From Seriola aureovittata (Eukaryota > Chordata > Actinopteri > Carangiformes > Carangidae): DNA of 64,000 bases. Position 1 is the stretch's first letter. Each line of letters starts with the position of its first letter. The notes beneath the pieces are model-generated. The model was given only the letters and a program-made list of their open reading frames with translations. It had not been told where the DNA came from and made no database searches. Shown piece by piece: positions 1-14,118 of this stretch. A program made the translations under genes and the position numbers. Location: positions 2,753,001 through 2,817,000 of the forward strand of contig NC_079368.1 of NCBI RefSeq assembly GCF_021018895.1, in the 5' to 3' direction.

Positions 1-757
1 TAACTGATTGTCCCACTGAACAGTTCGAAGGGCCATAATAAACCACAGATACAGCACAGGTTGCTTGGTAAGGGCACATTTTAACATCAGTGAACATAAA
101 TACTGTTTCAACGGTGTCACGAAATGTGGTTTTAAATATAAATTATAAATGTAACTCAAAGTAATAATCAGCTATTTGTTTTGTTTTATTTCTTAGTACA
201 AAGAATTTAAGACACCCTTCAACAAAAATCAAGTTTTTTTCCTTGTTAACATCCATATGATGTTTCTTTATATAATACAAGACATACAGTATCATGAGTG
301 AAATAATCATCAACACCATGACTGAGTGTTTCCACCTTGAACTGCAGTGAACCAATGACAGTCTCATAAAAACAGATTCAAACAGCCAGGGTTTCATACG
401 TCACAAACCGGGGCTAAATAAACCTGAAACCTGAAACCTTGTCAGTACAGAGAGAGAGTTAGCATAACACAACCACTAACACTGTGTCAGCCACTGCCAG
501 TTATAAGCTAACTAACCCCCCCCCCTTTAATAACAGGTCCACCTGAGGACAGGTAATCACAGGTGTATTTAACAAAATATGGTTTCACTTATCCTTACAG
601 AGGTAAAAGCAACAATAAATAATGATGGGTATTTCAGGCGCTGTTGATCAGCTCTGTGGCAAACAATCAGGACAAGTGACAACTACACAGAACTGAGCTA
701 CGGAAATGAACAGGAACGACCCCCTGGGGTAAATACAGGAACAGATGTAGTACATAC
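1..757 (-). other. rad17 intron continuing beyond the window edge
   Basis: The segment lies downstream (on the minus strand) of the rad17 exon ending at 758. I looked on the minus strand for the next expected RAD17 segment, which follows LILVE in the family and resembles DLPNQFYR, and did not find it. The next exon therefore probably lies before position 1. The stretch is AT-rich with a short poly-C run near 519 and no recognisable gene. Open frames in it do not resemble RAD17. Confidence 0.55.
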
Positions 758-1619
758 CTCCACCAGTATGAGCTTCCTGTCTGCAGCTCCTCCATCACCT
801 GCCATCCTCAGGCAGTTATACTTGTTGGCCCTGAGGAGGAACTCCTGGAACTGGGCTAACTGGGAGCTGCAGGAAAAACCGTTCATCCTCCACTCTGCAA
901 ACAGAGGACACGGGACAGTGGTGAGGGTACCTGAGATTATCTATCACAAGGGAACGTTTCATCTACATTCACGTAAAAACCATTCATTCTCATTTACGAA
1001 AATGGTCACGGATAAAATGTTAGTAACACCTTTCAAAATAAAGCTCTGACATAGTCCAAGAGAAGCATTTTTTTTTAATTACTTTTACATCAGAAAGATG
1101 ATTTTCATTTATATCAATCATCATCCTAAAAAGGCAGGTATGAGGCAGGTATGACAGACAGGGATTCTCCTGACCATTCTGACTGCTGCTGTATGGCTCC
1201 ACGTTGGTGGGGTTGATCCACTCCTGAATCCTGAGGCCCAGCTCCCAACACAGAACCTGGACTGTAGCGGTCTTTCCACATCCGGACGGACCCGTCAGCA
1301 GTAAGATGCCACCCTGCTTATGACAACAGGCAAGTGAAGCTTGATCCTCCACAGACCACATTTTGACAGTTTAAGATCAGACTGTAAGATTAGTCGTGGA
1401 CAGGACTTGGTCTCAAGATGGATGAGCTTCTTTTATCACTAAATAAAAAAGGTGAGAACTCAAAGACAGTGCTGCAGGGACAGGTCTGTGGGTCAAAGTT
1501 CAGTTACGAGTCTCTGATTATTAAGACAAAACACTTGAATTACCTTTGATGAGTTTGTGTGAACTCTCATCCAGTTCTCCACCTCCTCTATCTTCTTCTT
1601 ATGTACAGCTAGCTCAGCC

Positions 1620-1675
<56 letters not shown>

Positions 1676-4448
1676 GACCATTAAAAGAGAGTAGAAGGAG
1701 ATGAACATGACACGAACCTTCAGCCTCCACACACTCAAATCAAAAATTCACTAATTCCCATCAGCAGTGGTGATCAGGGGTTTAAGGTGATCAGCTGTGA
1801 GAACATCTGCTCACATCTGTCCTACACCTGTACCTCAGGGTTAATAATAATAATAATTATCTGTTGTACAGAGACTCAACACGAGATGTAAATTATTCAT
1901 CAGGACTGTTTTATGGATTTTGTTTGACAGGATTTTTAAATTAATGTGAAGTAATATTTTGATTTGTCAGGTAGTTACTAGAGTCAGGTAACTAGGGTTA
2001 AAGATTTTAATCACATCGGCCACATCAACTTTTGAAGACGTTGTGTATTTTTGCTTATTTATATTGATATTGCAAATAAATTGGCAATATCAATTCTGTT
2101 TGGAACTGTAGAGAAAACTACTCTCATAAGGACTATAGAGTGGGGGGGCATTTGGATTCTGAACAAACGTATTCATTGATACCGGAACAAATGTCTGTAG
2201 CACTGATGCTGACCTGTGAACGGGGCAAATATCTGTCCACCCAGGGCTCATCCTGGTCCCTCTGGACTGACTCTTTCAGCAGGCAGGACGTGTGGGGCTC
2301 TAAGCTGCCCGTGTCTCCTTTCCTCTTCCTCCCCCTCTTGGGTTTAGCTGTAGAACATGAAGCCTGGCTGCCCTTTCTCCTCCCAGGCAGAGAGAAGCTT
2401 TCCCCGGGCAAATCAGTGAAAGACGGATCCACCCAGCGGTTTACCTGTTGTAAATACGGTCGAACAAAAATTATTAAATATTCAGAAGGAACAATTTGAC
2501 ATTTTAAGTTTATATGACAGAACCAGACAGTGAACAGGGGGAGACAAAGGTCCCTGTGTGCTCAGTGAAGAGCTGGGATCTCACCACCTGCAACTAAGGC
2601 AGAAATTAAGTTATTCTTGAAGAAATGTGGCACATATGTTATATGTGGTAAATATGTGATATAACTGAGAAAAGAGGAAAGGTGGGAAGCTGTAAAAAAA
2701 AAAATGTTTAGTAAAAGCTTAATGAGAGAATATATTACATTCATTTTTGAAAGCAGCTAATTAGAGGTAAAAATGTATATAAAGTGTAAAAAAGAAAGCC
2801 ATGCTGTCCTTCAGCACTGAGTCTCATGAGTGTATGTTCAGTGTTAATGCTATCATATGCACATATACAACGGTCAAAAGGTTTAGAACACCTCCTGTTT
2901 TCTAGTTTTTACTGAAGCAGTTCAAGTCCAATGAAAAACCTTAAATGGTATAAAGGTCAGTGGTGAACTGACCAATGTAAAAAAATAAAGTTCAGGTCAT
3001 CAAAATCTGAATTCTCTTTTAGATTTGATAGAGAACAGGTCTTCATCAACGATGAGAATCTGGTGAACTTCCATCTTTCCTGCAGCAATGGAAGTAAATG
3101 ATGCACTTCCTCCAGGTTGACTTGACTGACAAACCCTCTGTCTGTGCAAACTGTACTGTCACTACACCCGCTGATCAGATCAACATCAGGACAACACTGT
3201 ACTGCAGGAAGTGGGACTGTAACATTAGAAGAACAGAACCAGATGATAAAGACCAGCACAGTCTCCAGCCCTGAACCCCAACGGAGCTGGTCTGGGATGA
3301 ACTGGACAGAAGGTAAAAGTGACACACATTAGAACAGGGGTCTCCAACAGGTGGCTAGCGAGCTCCCAGTAGCTCACCCCCTGTTTTGAAGTAACTCACC
3401 CAAAGGTTCTGAGAATACAGTCTGTGCAAACCATGGATGCATACTTCAAACTTTAAGCAACACAACTTCATTCTGCTTCAAATGCAACTAAATCAGATAC
3501 ACCTAATAATTATTTGTCAGTTTGTTTACATCAGATCAGCTGTAGGTGACAAGCAGTTATAGCAACTCTTCTGATAACAGAACACATACAAACTAAACTT
3601 TTCCAGCAAACAGGAAATATGTTGCCATGGATACAGTAAGTTAAGCTGTGGGCTTCAACTTGAGCCAATTTGTTTTTTTAGCATGTTTACCATGTGTGTT
3701 TACATTTTGGAAAAATAGTGTGTTGCATTATCTATTTTAAGTTCCTGTTTGTTATGTACCATTTGATGTACTGACAACTATCTGATGAACTATGACTGAG
3801 GAGCTTCTTGGTTTGACTGAATCATGTCAACAATCGACACTGATGTGACGTCTGATGTGACGTCTGATGTGACGTCTGATGTGAGTTTCAGATGTTTTTG
3901 GTACAAACTGTGAGTTTTGGATGTTTATATTTGATGATTTGTTAAATTATCTTATTCATCTAATTTGTTTTGGAGATATGTGTGTGTGTGTGTGTGTGTG
4001 TGTGGAGTGTTTTCATACAATGTGTGAATACAACCACTAATGTAAGACATGGGGAGCTCTCAGCCCCTTTTATTTTGTCAAAGTATCTCTCAGAGGAAAA
4101 AAGGTTGAGGGCCATTTATTACCACAGTCCTGTAATAAACCCTCCTTCATGAAGGTTATAATGTTCAGTTTATAGGTATTATAGGTGCACAATGCAGTTT
4201 GTTGTGCTGTGGAACTGTGTTGTGTTGTACTGAAATGTTTCTGTTATGTAGCCTGCTCTCATTGATATCAATGGAGTGGAGAAAATAATAGAAACACCTG
4301 TCTGTGAAACTATATAAACCAGAGATCCTCATCAGATAGTTTATTGAAGACATCTGTCTTCTCGAAAACAAACCACGTTATCTAATTATCACATTTATGA
4401 ACTTACTCTGCTTGAAGCAGCTTTATCTCCCAGAGAAAGCTTGTTCAT
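758..4448 (-). CDS. rad17: RAD17 checkpoint clamp loader, N-terminal exons only (3' part outside window)
   Basis: RAD17 replaces RFC1 in the clamp loader that places the 9-1-1 complex on damaged chromatin in the nucleus and supports ATR signalling. Five coding exons can be read on the minus strand: 4448-4407 (starts MNKLSLGDKAASSR), 2444-2214 (VNRWVDPSFTD, a basic KPKRGRKRK cluster, DEPWVDRY), 1618-1544 (AELAVHKKKIEEVENW), 1316-1175 (Walker A GPSGCGKT near residues 125-132, then EWINP) and 894-758 (SQLAQFQEFLLRANKYN, LILVE). All junctions have GT-AG ends and keep one frame: phases 0, 0, 0, 1, 0. The start was chosen because this 14-codon exon mirrors the short human N-terminus before VTDWVDPSF. 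Together they give 209 codons, against about 670-680 residues for the full protein, so the gene is cut by the window edge and not broken. A probable 5' noncoding exon ends at a donor near 4849. Confidence 0.9.
1622..1673. repeat. (CA)n microsatellite
   Basis: An almost pure CA dinucleotide tract lies directly against the acceptor of a rad17 exon: the exon begins at 1618 on the minus strand and the tract starts 4 bases upstream, so on the transcript it is a (UG)n run where the polypyrimidine tract would be expected. Confidence 0.95.
2868..3330 (+). mobile_element. Decayed Tc1-like DNA transposon
   Basis: The left part carries the fish Tc1-type terminal phrase around 2873-2910 (a cggtcaaaaggtttagaaca motif). 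The right part, 3258-3312, translates to the tail of a Tc1 transposase (ELVWDELDRR) after removing frame disruptions. The region is interrupted by stops and shifts, so it is a dead copy lying in the first rad17 coding intron (2445-4406). The exact ends are not resolved. Confidence 0.6.
3333..3430 (+). mobile_element. hAT-like element terminus
   Basis: The sequence aacaggggtctccaacaggt, followed by gctagcgagctccc and agtagctcac, matches the style of the terminal segment of fish hAT elements (CAGGGGTCTCCAAC start). Only one end is recognisable. The following AT-rich DNA to about 3830 may be its body, but I cannot show the other end. Confidence 0.4.
3838..3884. repeat. 12-bp tandem repeat with TGACGT units
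   Basis: Three to four copies of a 12-base unit (gatgtgacgtct) run head to tail. Each copy contains TGACGT, the half-site-plus core of a CRE, about 1.4 kb from the rad17/ak6 promoter. Confidence 0.85.
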
Positions 4449-4610
4449 CCTTCACCAGGGGAGCAGCTCAGCGGAGGAACAGGGAACCTAAACAGCAGTG
4501 GGGGCAGTGGGTGATGATGATGCTGGTATAAAGACAGGGTGGTGGGTGTTTCACGTTTCTGTTGCTTTATCTTTAGCTGAACTTCTGTTTTCCTTGTTAT
4601 TGTGCTGGGA

Positions 4611-4611
<1 letters not shown>

Positions 4612-4672
<61 letters not shown>

Positions 4673-4679
4673 CACACAC
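4612..4679. repeat. (CA)n-(TA)n-(CA)n compound microsatellite
   Basis: A CA tract to about 4659, a short TA core to about 4672 and a CA tail lie in the probable first intron of rad17, between the noncoding exon and the start-codon exon. Confidence 0.95.
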
Positions 4680-4848
4680 GTCAAACACATACCTGAAACT
4701 TTAAAGTGTCAAACACCTGATAACAGTACATTTAATCTGTGAACAATGAGACCTGTTATCTGTTATTTCACTGGCTACAAACAGCGAGATGGTGGAGTCA
4801 GTTAACTAGTTTCAGTTAAGCTAACATGATGTCTCTGTCTTAACTTAC

Positions 4849-5302
4849 CGTGTTCGACCATTTGATGTGTTTGAACCCGGAACCCGGAACCCGAAACCCG
4901 GTGGTCCCGTCGCTTCCAACCCGTCTTCGGGTGCAATAACAACTAACTTATGACTCAAACCGTGAGTAACGTTGGAGTTAGTGAAGAGTTAAACCCTATT
5001 TAAACTCCGTGGACTCGGACTGCCGCAAACTGGTTGATCACTGACGTAAAAGTGGCGTGAAGTCTCCGTTGGCGGCATTGTTTGTGTGTATAAGGTCTGC
5101 TGCTGCTGCTGCTGTTGAGGCCGTTGTGACGACAACCAGATAGTTGTACAATTCTCTCATTTTGTCAGCTTTTTTTTTTATACAGGTTTGTTTTATTCAC
5201 ATTTGAATATAGAGAGTCGGTGTAAAATGGCGGGAAGAGATAACAGGACTGCTCTATGTTTCAGGTGGCGTCATCCAGACACGTGCTGGCTGCTTGAGAG
5301 CT
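4849..5302. promoter_or_regulatory. Bidirectional promoter shared by rad17 and ak6
   Basis: The divergent genes leave about 450 bp between the rad17 noncoding exon donor (minus strand, near 4849, consensus gtaagt) and the ak6 start at 5303. The interval is CpG-containing and lacks a clear TATA box. At 4874-4903 there is a short tandem of an AACCCGG unit with GGAA cores (ETS-like). A (CTG)5 run sits near 5097-5114, and a TGACGTAA site at about 5042. Head-to-head RAD17 and AK6/TAF9 transcription from one promoter is known in mammals; its activity here is inferred from layout. Confidence 0.75.
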
Positions 5303-8107
<2,805 letters not shown>

Positions 8108-8450
8108 AGGCTCGACTCTGTCTGCTGGGCTCCAGTGGCAGGATTGTCAGCAAACATTATTTGGACGATTAAACATGAATTGTTATTATCTGCATCTACA
8201 TTATCTGCAATCTGCATTTATTTTCATAAATTTTGATGACAGAAGATATTAAGTATGAGCTCTTTCTTCAGGGGCCTGTTTCACCTGCCTGGAGTGTGCA
8301 GGGAGATTACTGTTTTAAACACAGTAAAAAAAACACTGGGACTTTGTGACACTAGCTGTCTGATTACCTATTGTATGGATTTTAAATAGTGAAAGCTAGT
8401 GTCATATCAAAGTATCATGCACTGCTGCATGCTTGTCAAACATTTTTGTA

Positions 8451-8456
8451 AATAAA
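8451..8456 (+). terminator. ak6 polyadenylation signal
   Basis: A canonical AATAAA lies 344 bases after the ak6 stop codon. It is the first perfect signal in the 3' flank; further AATAAA-like motifs follow after 8545 in AT-rich DNA. Confidence 0.55.
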
Positions 8457-8814
8457 TGAGCAGTGAGAAACAGAATCACACTCTGTCCTAGTGGTAATTA
8501 GACAGTGGTTAGAGTACTGACAGCTGCTGTCAGTTACCAATAATGATAAATAAATATACAGTATTTACTGTATCTAACTAATAAAGTACTTAACAGCAGA
8601 AAAACTGAAAAATGTACAAAAAAAAACAGATTAAAAAAATAAACAATGAAGAAACAAAGTCAAAAAACATATTATAAAATAAAGTTGGAGTTGAATGTTA
8701 CATGATTTTTAACTAGTACATGCAGATTGCCAATAGTGAGAATACAGTAGTTACAATAGCTGGCACCAGATGTCTGGCCATATTTGATCAATATCCATCC
8801 AACCATTAGCCATA

Positions 8815-9128
8815 CTGCTTATCCTTATAGGGTCGCGGTGGGGGGGGGGGGGCTGGAGCCAATCCCAGCTGACATTGGGTGAGAGTAGGTTACATTCTGG
8901 ACCAGGTCTCCAATCTAACAGGGTTGATTTATAGAGACAAGCAACCATTCACACCTATGGGCACTTTAGAGTCACCAGTTAACCTAATTTGCATTTCTTT
9001 GGACTGTGGGAGGAAGCTGGAGTACCCGGAGAAAAGCCATGCAGGCACGGGGAGAACTCTATACAGAAAGGCCCCAGCTGGCTGGCAGGTCCACACTGAG
9101 GCAACAGTGCTAACCACTGCATCATGCG
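8815..9128 (+). repeat. Common teleost interspersed repeat (ggtcgcggtggg / ggactgtgggaggaag family)
   Basis: The ordered phrases ggtcgcggtgggg, ctggagccaatcccagctga, accattcacacctatgggca, tttggactgtgggaggaagc and gctaaccactgcatca match a very abundant dispersed fish sequence. A poly-G run of about 14 lies inside. Repetitive origin explains the open frames on both strands here. Confidence 0.75.
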
Positions 9129-10080
9129 CCACCCTTCATTAGATATACCACCACAGCGCAGCCTGATACCTGAATGCATCAGATGGAAAGTGACAGCATT
9201 GGGCTGTGTGAGACTATTTGTTTTGGCCTGTCCCTGCTTCCTTTTCTCAGGTTCTTCCTGGTTACCTGACTGGTGTCACCTGGTTGGTTATTTAGGCTGT
9301 GGGTTTCAAGATGGCCTCTCTGTCTCAGCCCTCAGAAGCCAGTATTTCACCTACATTCATTCAGCAGCGGTGTGCTGCTGCTGCTAGATAATGAGCGCCA
9401 CTTCTAAAGCTTCACACGATCGTCAATATTAGCGGTGCAGCTGCTGTGCACACTCAAAGCAGAGGCCCTTCCTTTTCTGAACCAATTCGTCTGCTTCCAT
9501 CTGAAGTTACTGTTACCGATAAAGTCACTTTGGCGCTTCACTTTTTTTGCTCTCTTCTCAGTTCTATGGCACACCGATTGACGTGTTAAGACATCAAATT
9601 TGCATAAAGGCAGAAAATGCTGTCTTAGCATGTGAGTTACCTCTAAAGACGGTATAAAATGCCGTGTTAACGTGCTAATTTTGAACGTCTTAAGGCGTTT
9701 AAAGTGTGTTGAGTGCTACTAATTCATCAGTTTCTGATTGGAAATCACATAGACCTTATCATTTCAAGGGAAGAAACAACTGCCCAACCGCAACTGCCGA
9801 TGCATTGAGGTTAAGAATATTTACATTATGTCATATAAATAATGGCATTCATTTGTGCACTTTTATAGACTACTCCTTAAGGAGAAAAATGTAACGTTAA
9901 TATCTTGACATTTATTTAATGTGGTGTGTCTGTCTAAGTGCCGACTAAATGGCAGTATTTGCAAAGATTTGCATACGGGCTCCAGCAACGTAAACTGTTT
10001 AAGATCCATTAGTGGCGAGTGTTTTCCTGTTAAACAAACACATGGGTCACTCTCTGGACAGGAATGAGAACCTGTAGAAC

Positions 10081-10800
10081 AGGCCTATTCAACTAGTGGT
10101 CCGTGGGCTAACGCCGGCCCGTCAATCATTTCCAGCCGGTCCACCGATCAATTGTTTAATTTTCTACATTTTTCTACAATAACTCTTCTAGACCACAGAG
10201 AGGCTCTAATAATGCAGCAGCCTTCTTGGTGAACAGTACCAGTCCCAGGAAGTAACCGCAGAGTCTGTTGTTAAAATGTTCCAAACCGGCACATTTCCAC
10301 CGCAGGAGCCAGGGTCTAAATTTAGTTCTGGGGTAATTGATTGACCCCCAAAAAGGTACCTGGTCGGGGGGTAGTACTTTCCAAAGGTTCAGGAACTTTG
10401 GGGGGTGTGGTCTGCAGTGCTGAACATTTCTGACTGGTCAAGTACTTGCTGCATTTTATTATACCCGCCATGTTTAAAAGTCCACAATGAATCATTTTCC
10501 ACACCATGAAACAGGCCTGGGAGAAGGTAAAAAACCGAAACAGGGCTTAAAAAATAGGATCACAACAACCGGAGTGGCGAGGGTTTCCACCCTTCACATA
10601 TAATACGGGATCGTCACATATTTGAAAATAAAATGCTGCATCCTGTAGGCTATTGAATATATACAGTACGCTATTTATCCCGTATTTTCCTTCATGTTAT
10701 GTCCTCAAAGTGCTGTGAATAATGTAATGTCAAGTAATAATTTTGCATAATCTTTAGGCCGAGGTGGAAACACAGACAACAATGGGCCACAGGAACTTTT
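10081..10800. mobile_element. DNA-transposon debris: hAT-like end and a MITE-like segment
   Basis: At 10081-10120 a phrase like ggcctattcaactagtggtc followed by gggctaacgccggcccg resembles hAT-type element ends of fish. From about 10288 (acatttccaccgcaggag) to about 10776 (aggccgaggtggaaacacag) the ends are partly inverted around tttccac/gtggaaa, and inner phrases such as aggtacctggtcgg recur in known fish MITEs. The borders are tentative. Confidence 0.4.
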
Positions 10801-10902
10801 TACTTCCTTTCCTTTTCGGTTGAAACGCGGCTATAGTTTGTGTTGTGTATACGGCTGGGTACTGAAACCTGGTATTAACCGGACCTGTGCAGTGTAGGTA
10901 AG

Positions 10903-10904
<2 letters not shown>

Positions 10905-10940
<36 letters not shown>
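10905..10940. repeat. (TC)n microsatellite
   Basis: A pure TC dinucleotide tract of about 18 units. Confidence 0.95.
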
Positions 10941-10944
<4 letters not shown>

Positions 10945-10977
10945 GCAGCACACACACAGACACAGAGACGCTGCTCA

Positions 10978-11095
10978 ATGGTGGAGAGAACTAAATGTTC
11001 AAAGTGTGGTTCAGTCTTTTTGGGCAGAAACACGAGCGATCTCTGGAAACATCCAGTGAAAGATCGTCACATACAGATGGAGAAATGCACTGACT
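10978..11095 (+). pseudogene. Possible BED-type zinc-finger fragment of a hAT transposase
   Basis: From the ATG at 10978 the frame reads VERTKCSKCGSVF, then NTSDLWKHPVKDRH, then a stop at 11093. The spacing C-x2-C ... H-x5-H with an NTS-L-W-KH phrase resembles BED fingers of hAT transposases. The frame ends after 38 codons, and a hAT-like terminus lies about 0.9 kb upstream. This is a weak, motif-level call. Confidence 0.35.
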
Positions 11096-11299
11096 AGCTC
11101 GTAGTTCATCTGTCGTTGACCCAGGTATGTTTTGTATGCTGCAGCCTGGAGCCCACATACACAGTTAACTGAATTATACCAGCATGGGTTAATAATGAAA
11201 AGTAACAAGTGTAACACTTTATACTCGTTGTTAGCAATATTGTCATTTACTACATCCCACATGGAGCAAGCCGCGATACATCGAGTATATTCGATATAT

Positions 11300-12484
11300 C
11301 TCCAGAGGATCTTTAACTTAAGCCTACAAACAGGGGGTCTGGTCCCTAAAGTAGGACGACTTGCGGAGATAAATGACTACAGACCGGTGGCCCTCACATC
11401 ACACATCATGAAGACCCTGGAGCCGCTGCTTTTCCACCTTCTGAAGCCACAGGTCGAACATGCACTAGACAAGACAAGCGGGAAGGGATGGGGTGGATCC
11501 CTACTTCAAGTCCTGGATTGTTGATTACGTGACAAGACGACCACAATAGGTCAGGCTGGGTAACTGTGTCTCAGGGACAGTGATGAGCAGCACTGGGGCT
11601 CCACAGGGGACTGTTCTGGCTCCGTTCCTGTTCACCCTGTATATGGCTGATTTTAAATACAACTCTGAGTCCTGCCACCTCCAGAAATACTCAGATGACA
11701 CAGCTATTTTGTCACATATCATGAACGGGCAGGGAGAGGAGTACAGGGATCTGACGATGGCCTTCAGTGAATGGAGCGACAAGGACTGCCTCCTTCTGAA
11801 CGCCTCCAAGACCAAGGAGATGGTCATGGACTTTCAGAGGTGCAGGCCCACCCTTCAGCCAGTCAACATTCAAGGGAAGGACAGTGAAGTCATGCACACT
11901 TATAAATACCTAGTCGTGCACCTGGACAGTAAACTGGACTGGTACCTGAACACTGATGCCATCTACCTGAAGAGGCAGAGCCGGCTCTTTATCCTCAGGA
12001 GGCTCAGGTCCTTTTGACGTCTGCAGTGAAATGCTGCACATGTTTTATCAGTCAGTGGTGGCCAGTGAACTTTTTAATGCTGCAGTCTGATGGGGCAGCA
12101 GCATGTCCGACACACAAAGAGACTGGACAAGCTGGTCAGAAAGGCTGGGTCTGTGCTTGTCAGGAGTCTGGACTCACTCAGGACTGTTGTGGAGAGACGC
12201 ATGTAATGTAAGATGGAGGCCATCTTGGACAATACCAACCATCCTCTCCACAACATGCTGGCAGGACAGAGAAGCAGCTACAGCTGCAGCAAATGTCTCA
12301 TTTCACTGCACTGCAGAACAGAGAGGTTCAGGAGATCCTTTGTTCCCACTGCCATCATGCTATACAACACCTCAGCCAATGGAAATGGACTCAATTAATT
12401 ATTATTGTTTATTCATTATTAACTGTTATTATTATTACCAATAAGCTAATGGACATATGACTTTCCCCTAGGGGATAAATAAAG
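11300..12484 (+). mobile_element. 5'-truncated, inactivated non-LTR retrotransposon (Rex1/CR1/L2-like LINE)
   Basis: The reading frames translate to LINE reverse transcriptase in the correct order. First comes NDYRPVALTSHIMKTLEPLL (11371-11430). After a deleted and frame-shifted stretch come SSTGAPQGTVLAPFLFTLYM (from 11589), YSDDTAI at the catalytic site (about 11690), NASKTKEMVMDFQR, and SRLFILRRLRSF just before a stop at 12015. Coding similarity continues with further shifts to about 12395 (IMLYNTSANG in a shifted frame). The 5' endonuclease part is absent. The element ends in a tetranucleotide tail, usual for this group. Confidence 0.85.
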
Positions 12485-12549
<65 letters not shown>

Positions 12550-12550
12550 C
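12485..12550. repeat. (GTCT)n(ATCT)n tetranucleotide tail
   Basis: About twelve GTCT units and four to five ATCT units lie directly after the LINE 3' end (gggataaataaagt), consistent with the microsatellite tail of such elements. Confidence 0.95.
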
Positions 12551-13959
12551 GCCCACCCCTACCTTCATGTCCAGTGTTAAGATCCTCTGTTAGTAATTAC
12601 AGCATAGCTGCTGCGCTCCACAGGGTGAGACAAGCTACCTGACATAGCAATGTTATTACTATCTCACTTACTTGTCCAGTAAGTGAAAGTCAAGTACAAG
12701 CTTAGACTAAACTCAGATTTGTCCCGAAATAATACAATTTCTTCACAGATCTGGAGAACTGAGTTTTGATAGATTCCTAACAAATTCTTCTAATACTGTG
12801 ACTATTTCACCGTATGATTTTAATTAGTTTTCAGTTATGACTGTGCTGTCAGGACACTCACACCACCTCACCTGACACCTGTCCACCACCTGAACCCCTG
12901 ATCACCTGGGCGTGAGAGACATATCCCTATGCTGGGTGTTGAAGTTTGTTTTTTTTAGATTAACAGCTGCTGCAGCTGTCAGCCTCTCACACTTTGTTTT
13001 GTTGACACTGCCTCCAAAGGAACAACAGGAAGGCTGTGTCAATATTCATGAGGGATTTTCATTGACCATTTATGGTCTGCTGTGGGAGTGTTTTGGCAGA
13101 ATATGAGGCGACAAAGTTCACACGTTTTCAAGTTAATTGTGATTTATAAACAGCTATTTATATGGAGGTGTGTGCGTGCACGATTTTATGATTTTTTTCT
13201 CTTTAGTCCTTTGTGCTCTTCTGGTCTCGTTTTCTCTTGGTATCAGGGCCCTGGACCTGGATCTGGTGTGACCAAGGTGTCTCTAAGGAATCCGTGACGT
13301 GAACACTTGAGGGAGGCCACATCTGTACACATGTAGTAACACACAGTCAGCACTGAGCTCAGTATTCATCGAGGCTGTGGCTGTGGAAGGTATGTTCACG
13401 GAGACTGTTGGTGGTAAAGGAGTCGGTACATGTAGTCACTGAGAATTTAAATGGAGACGTGATGGAATTTGACGCTTTTTAAATGTTTATTTTAGTGGCT
13501 CAGGTGTTTCGGAGTATAATTACCTGTTCCCGTGATCAGTTTTACGTTATCTCTGCGTTCTCCCGGAAAAAACAAAGGTAGTAACTTTTCTAGAGTAGAC
13601 TGTACACTTATCATTTAAGAAGAGAATGTGGTACGTCAAGTTTCCGGTACGATTTTTTCACAATAAAATTCCTTAAAGCGCTATCACATGTACAGTATTC
13701 GCTACAAAATGGTATTTCATTTTTATAATGGTAAGAATTAACAGTTAGGTCAATGAATAGGGTTACTAAGAGCAAATTTAATATGATTACCAAGCGCAAA
13801 ATAAGTACATATACAGTACAATACATCCATTATGAAAGAGACGATTAAAGTAAACGATAGGTTGACATAGCAAGATACAGTTTTTTGGTTTGGTTTATTT
13901 TGGATATAACTGAAACACCGGCAAACGTCTTATTTTTATTTTTTATTTTTTTGCCAGCA
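12551..13959. other. Intergenic stretch, no gene seen
   Basis: I see no exon-like frame with convincing splice sites and no clear mobile element. It becomes CpG-containing toward the ydjc upstream region. Short open frames here have no recognisable motifs. Confidence 0.5.
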
Positions 13960-14118
13960 GCCGGACAGGAGCCGCCATGTTTCCTCCAGCAGAGGGCGTC
14001 GTATTCTAGTAACTCCAGGCTACACTAATGCGGTTTGCTAGTCGGAAGTACAGCTAATTTCCACTGAATCTCTGTGGCGTCTGACACATATGGATAGACG
14101 TGTGTGATAAAATGGGTA
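13960..14118 (+). promoter_or_regulatory. Probable ydjc promoter and 5' noncoding exon
   Basis: A GC-richer block contains agccgccatgttt (a YY1-like core) and ccagcagagggcg (CTCF-like, 13986-13998). It ends in aaaatgg|gtaaga near 14117, a good splice donor. Splicing this to the acceptor at 15610 would give an ATG in a frame different from ydjc, so the exon is best read as noncoding. No transcript evidence is available; it is inferred from base composition and position. Confidence 0.4.

Noticed and set aside
8879..9387. Overlapping open frames on both strands
   Set aside because: They lie in an abundant teleost dispersed repeat and show no protein family features.
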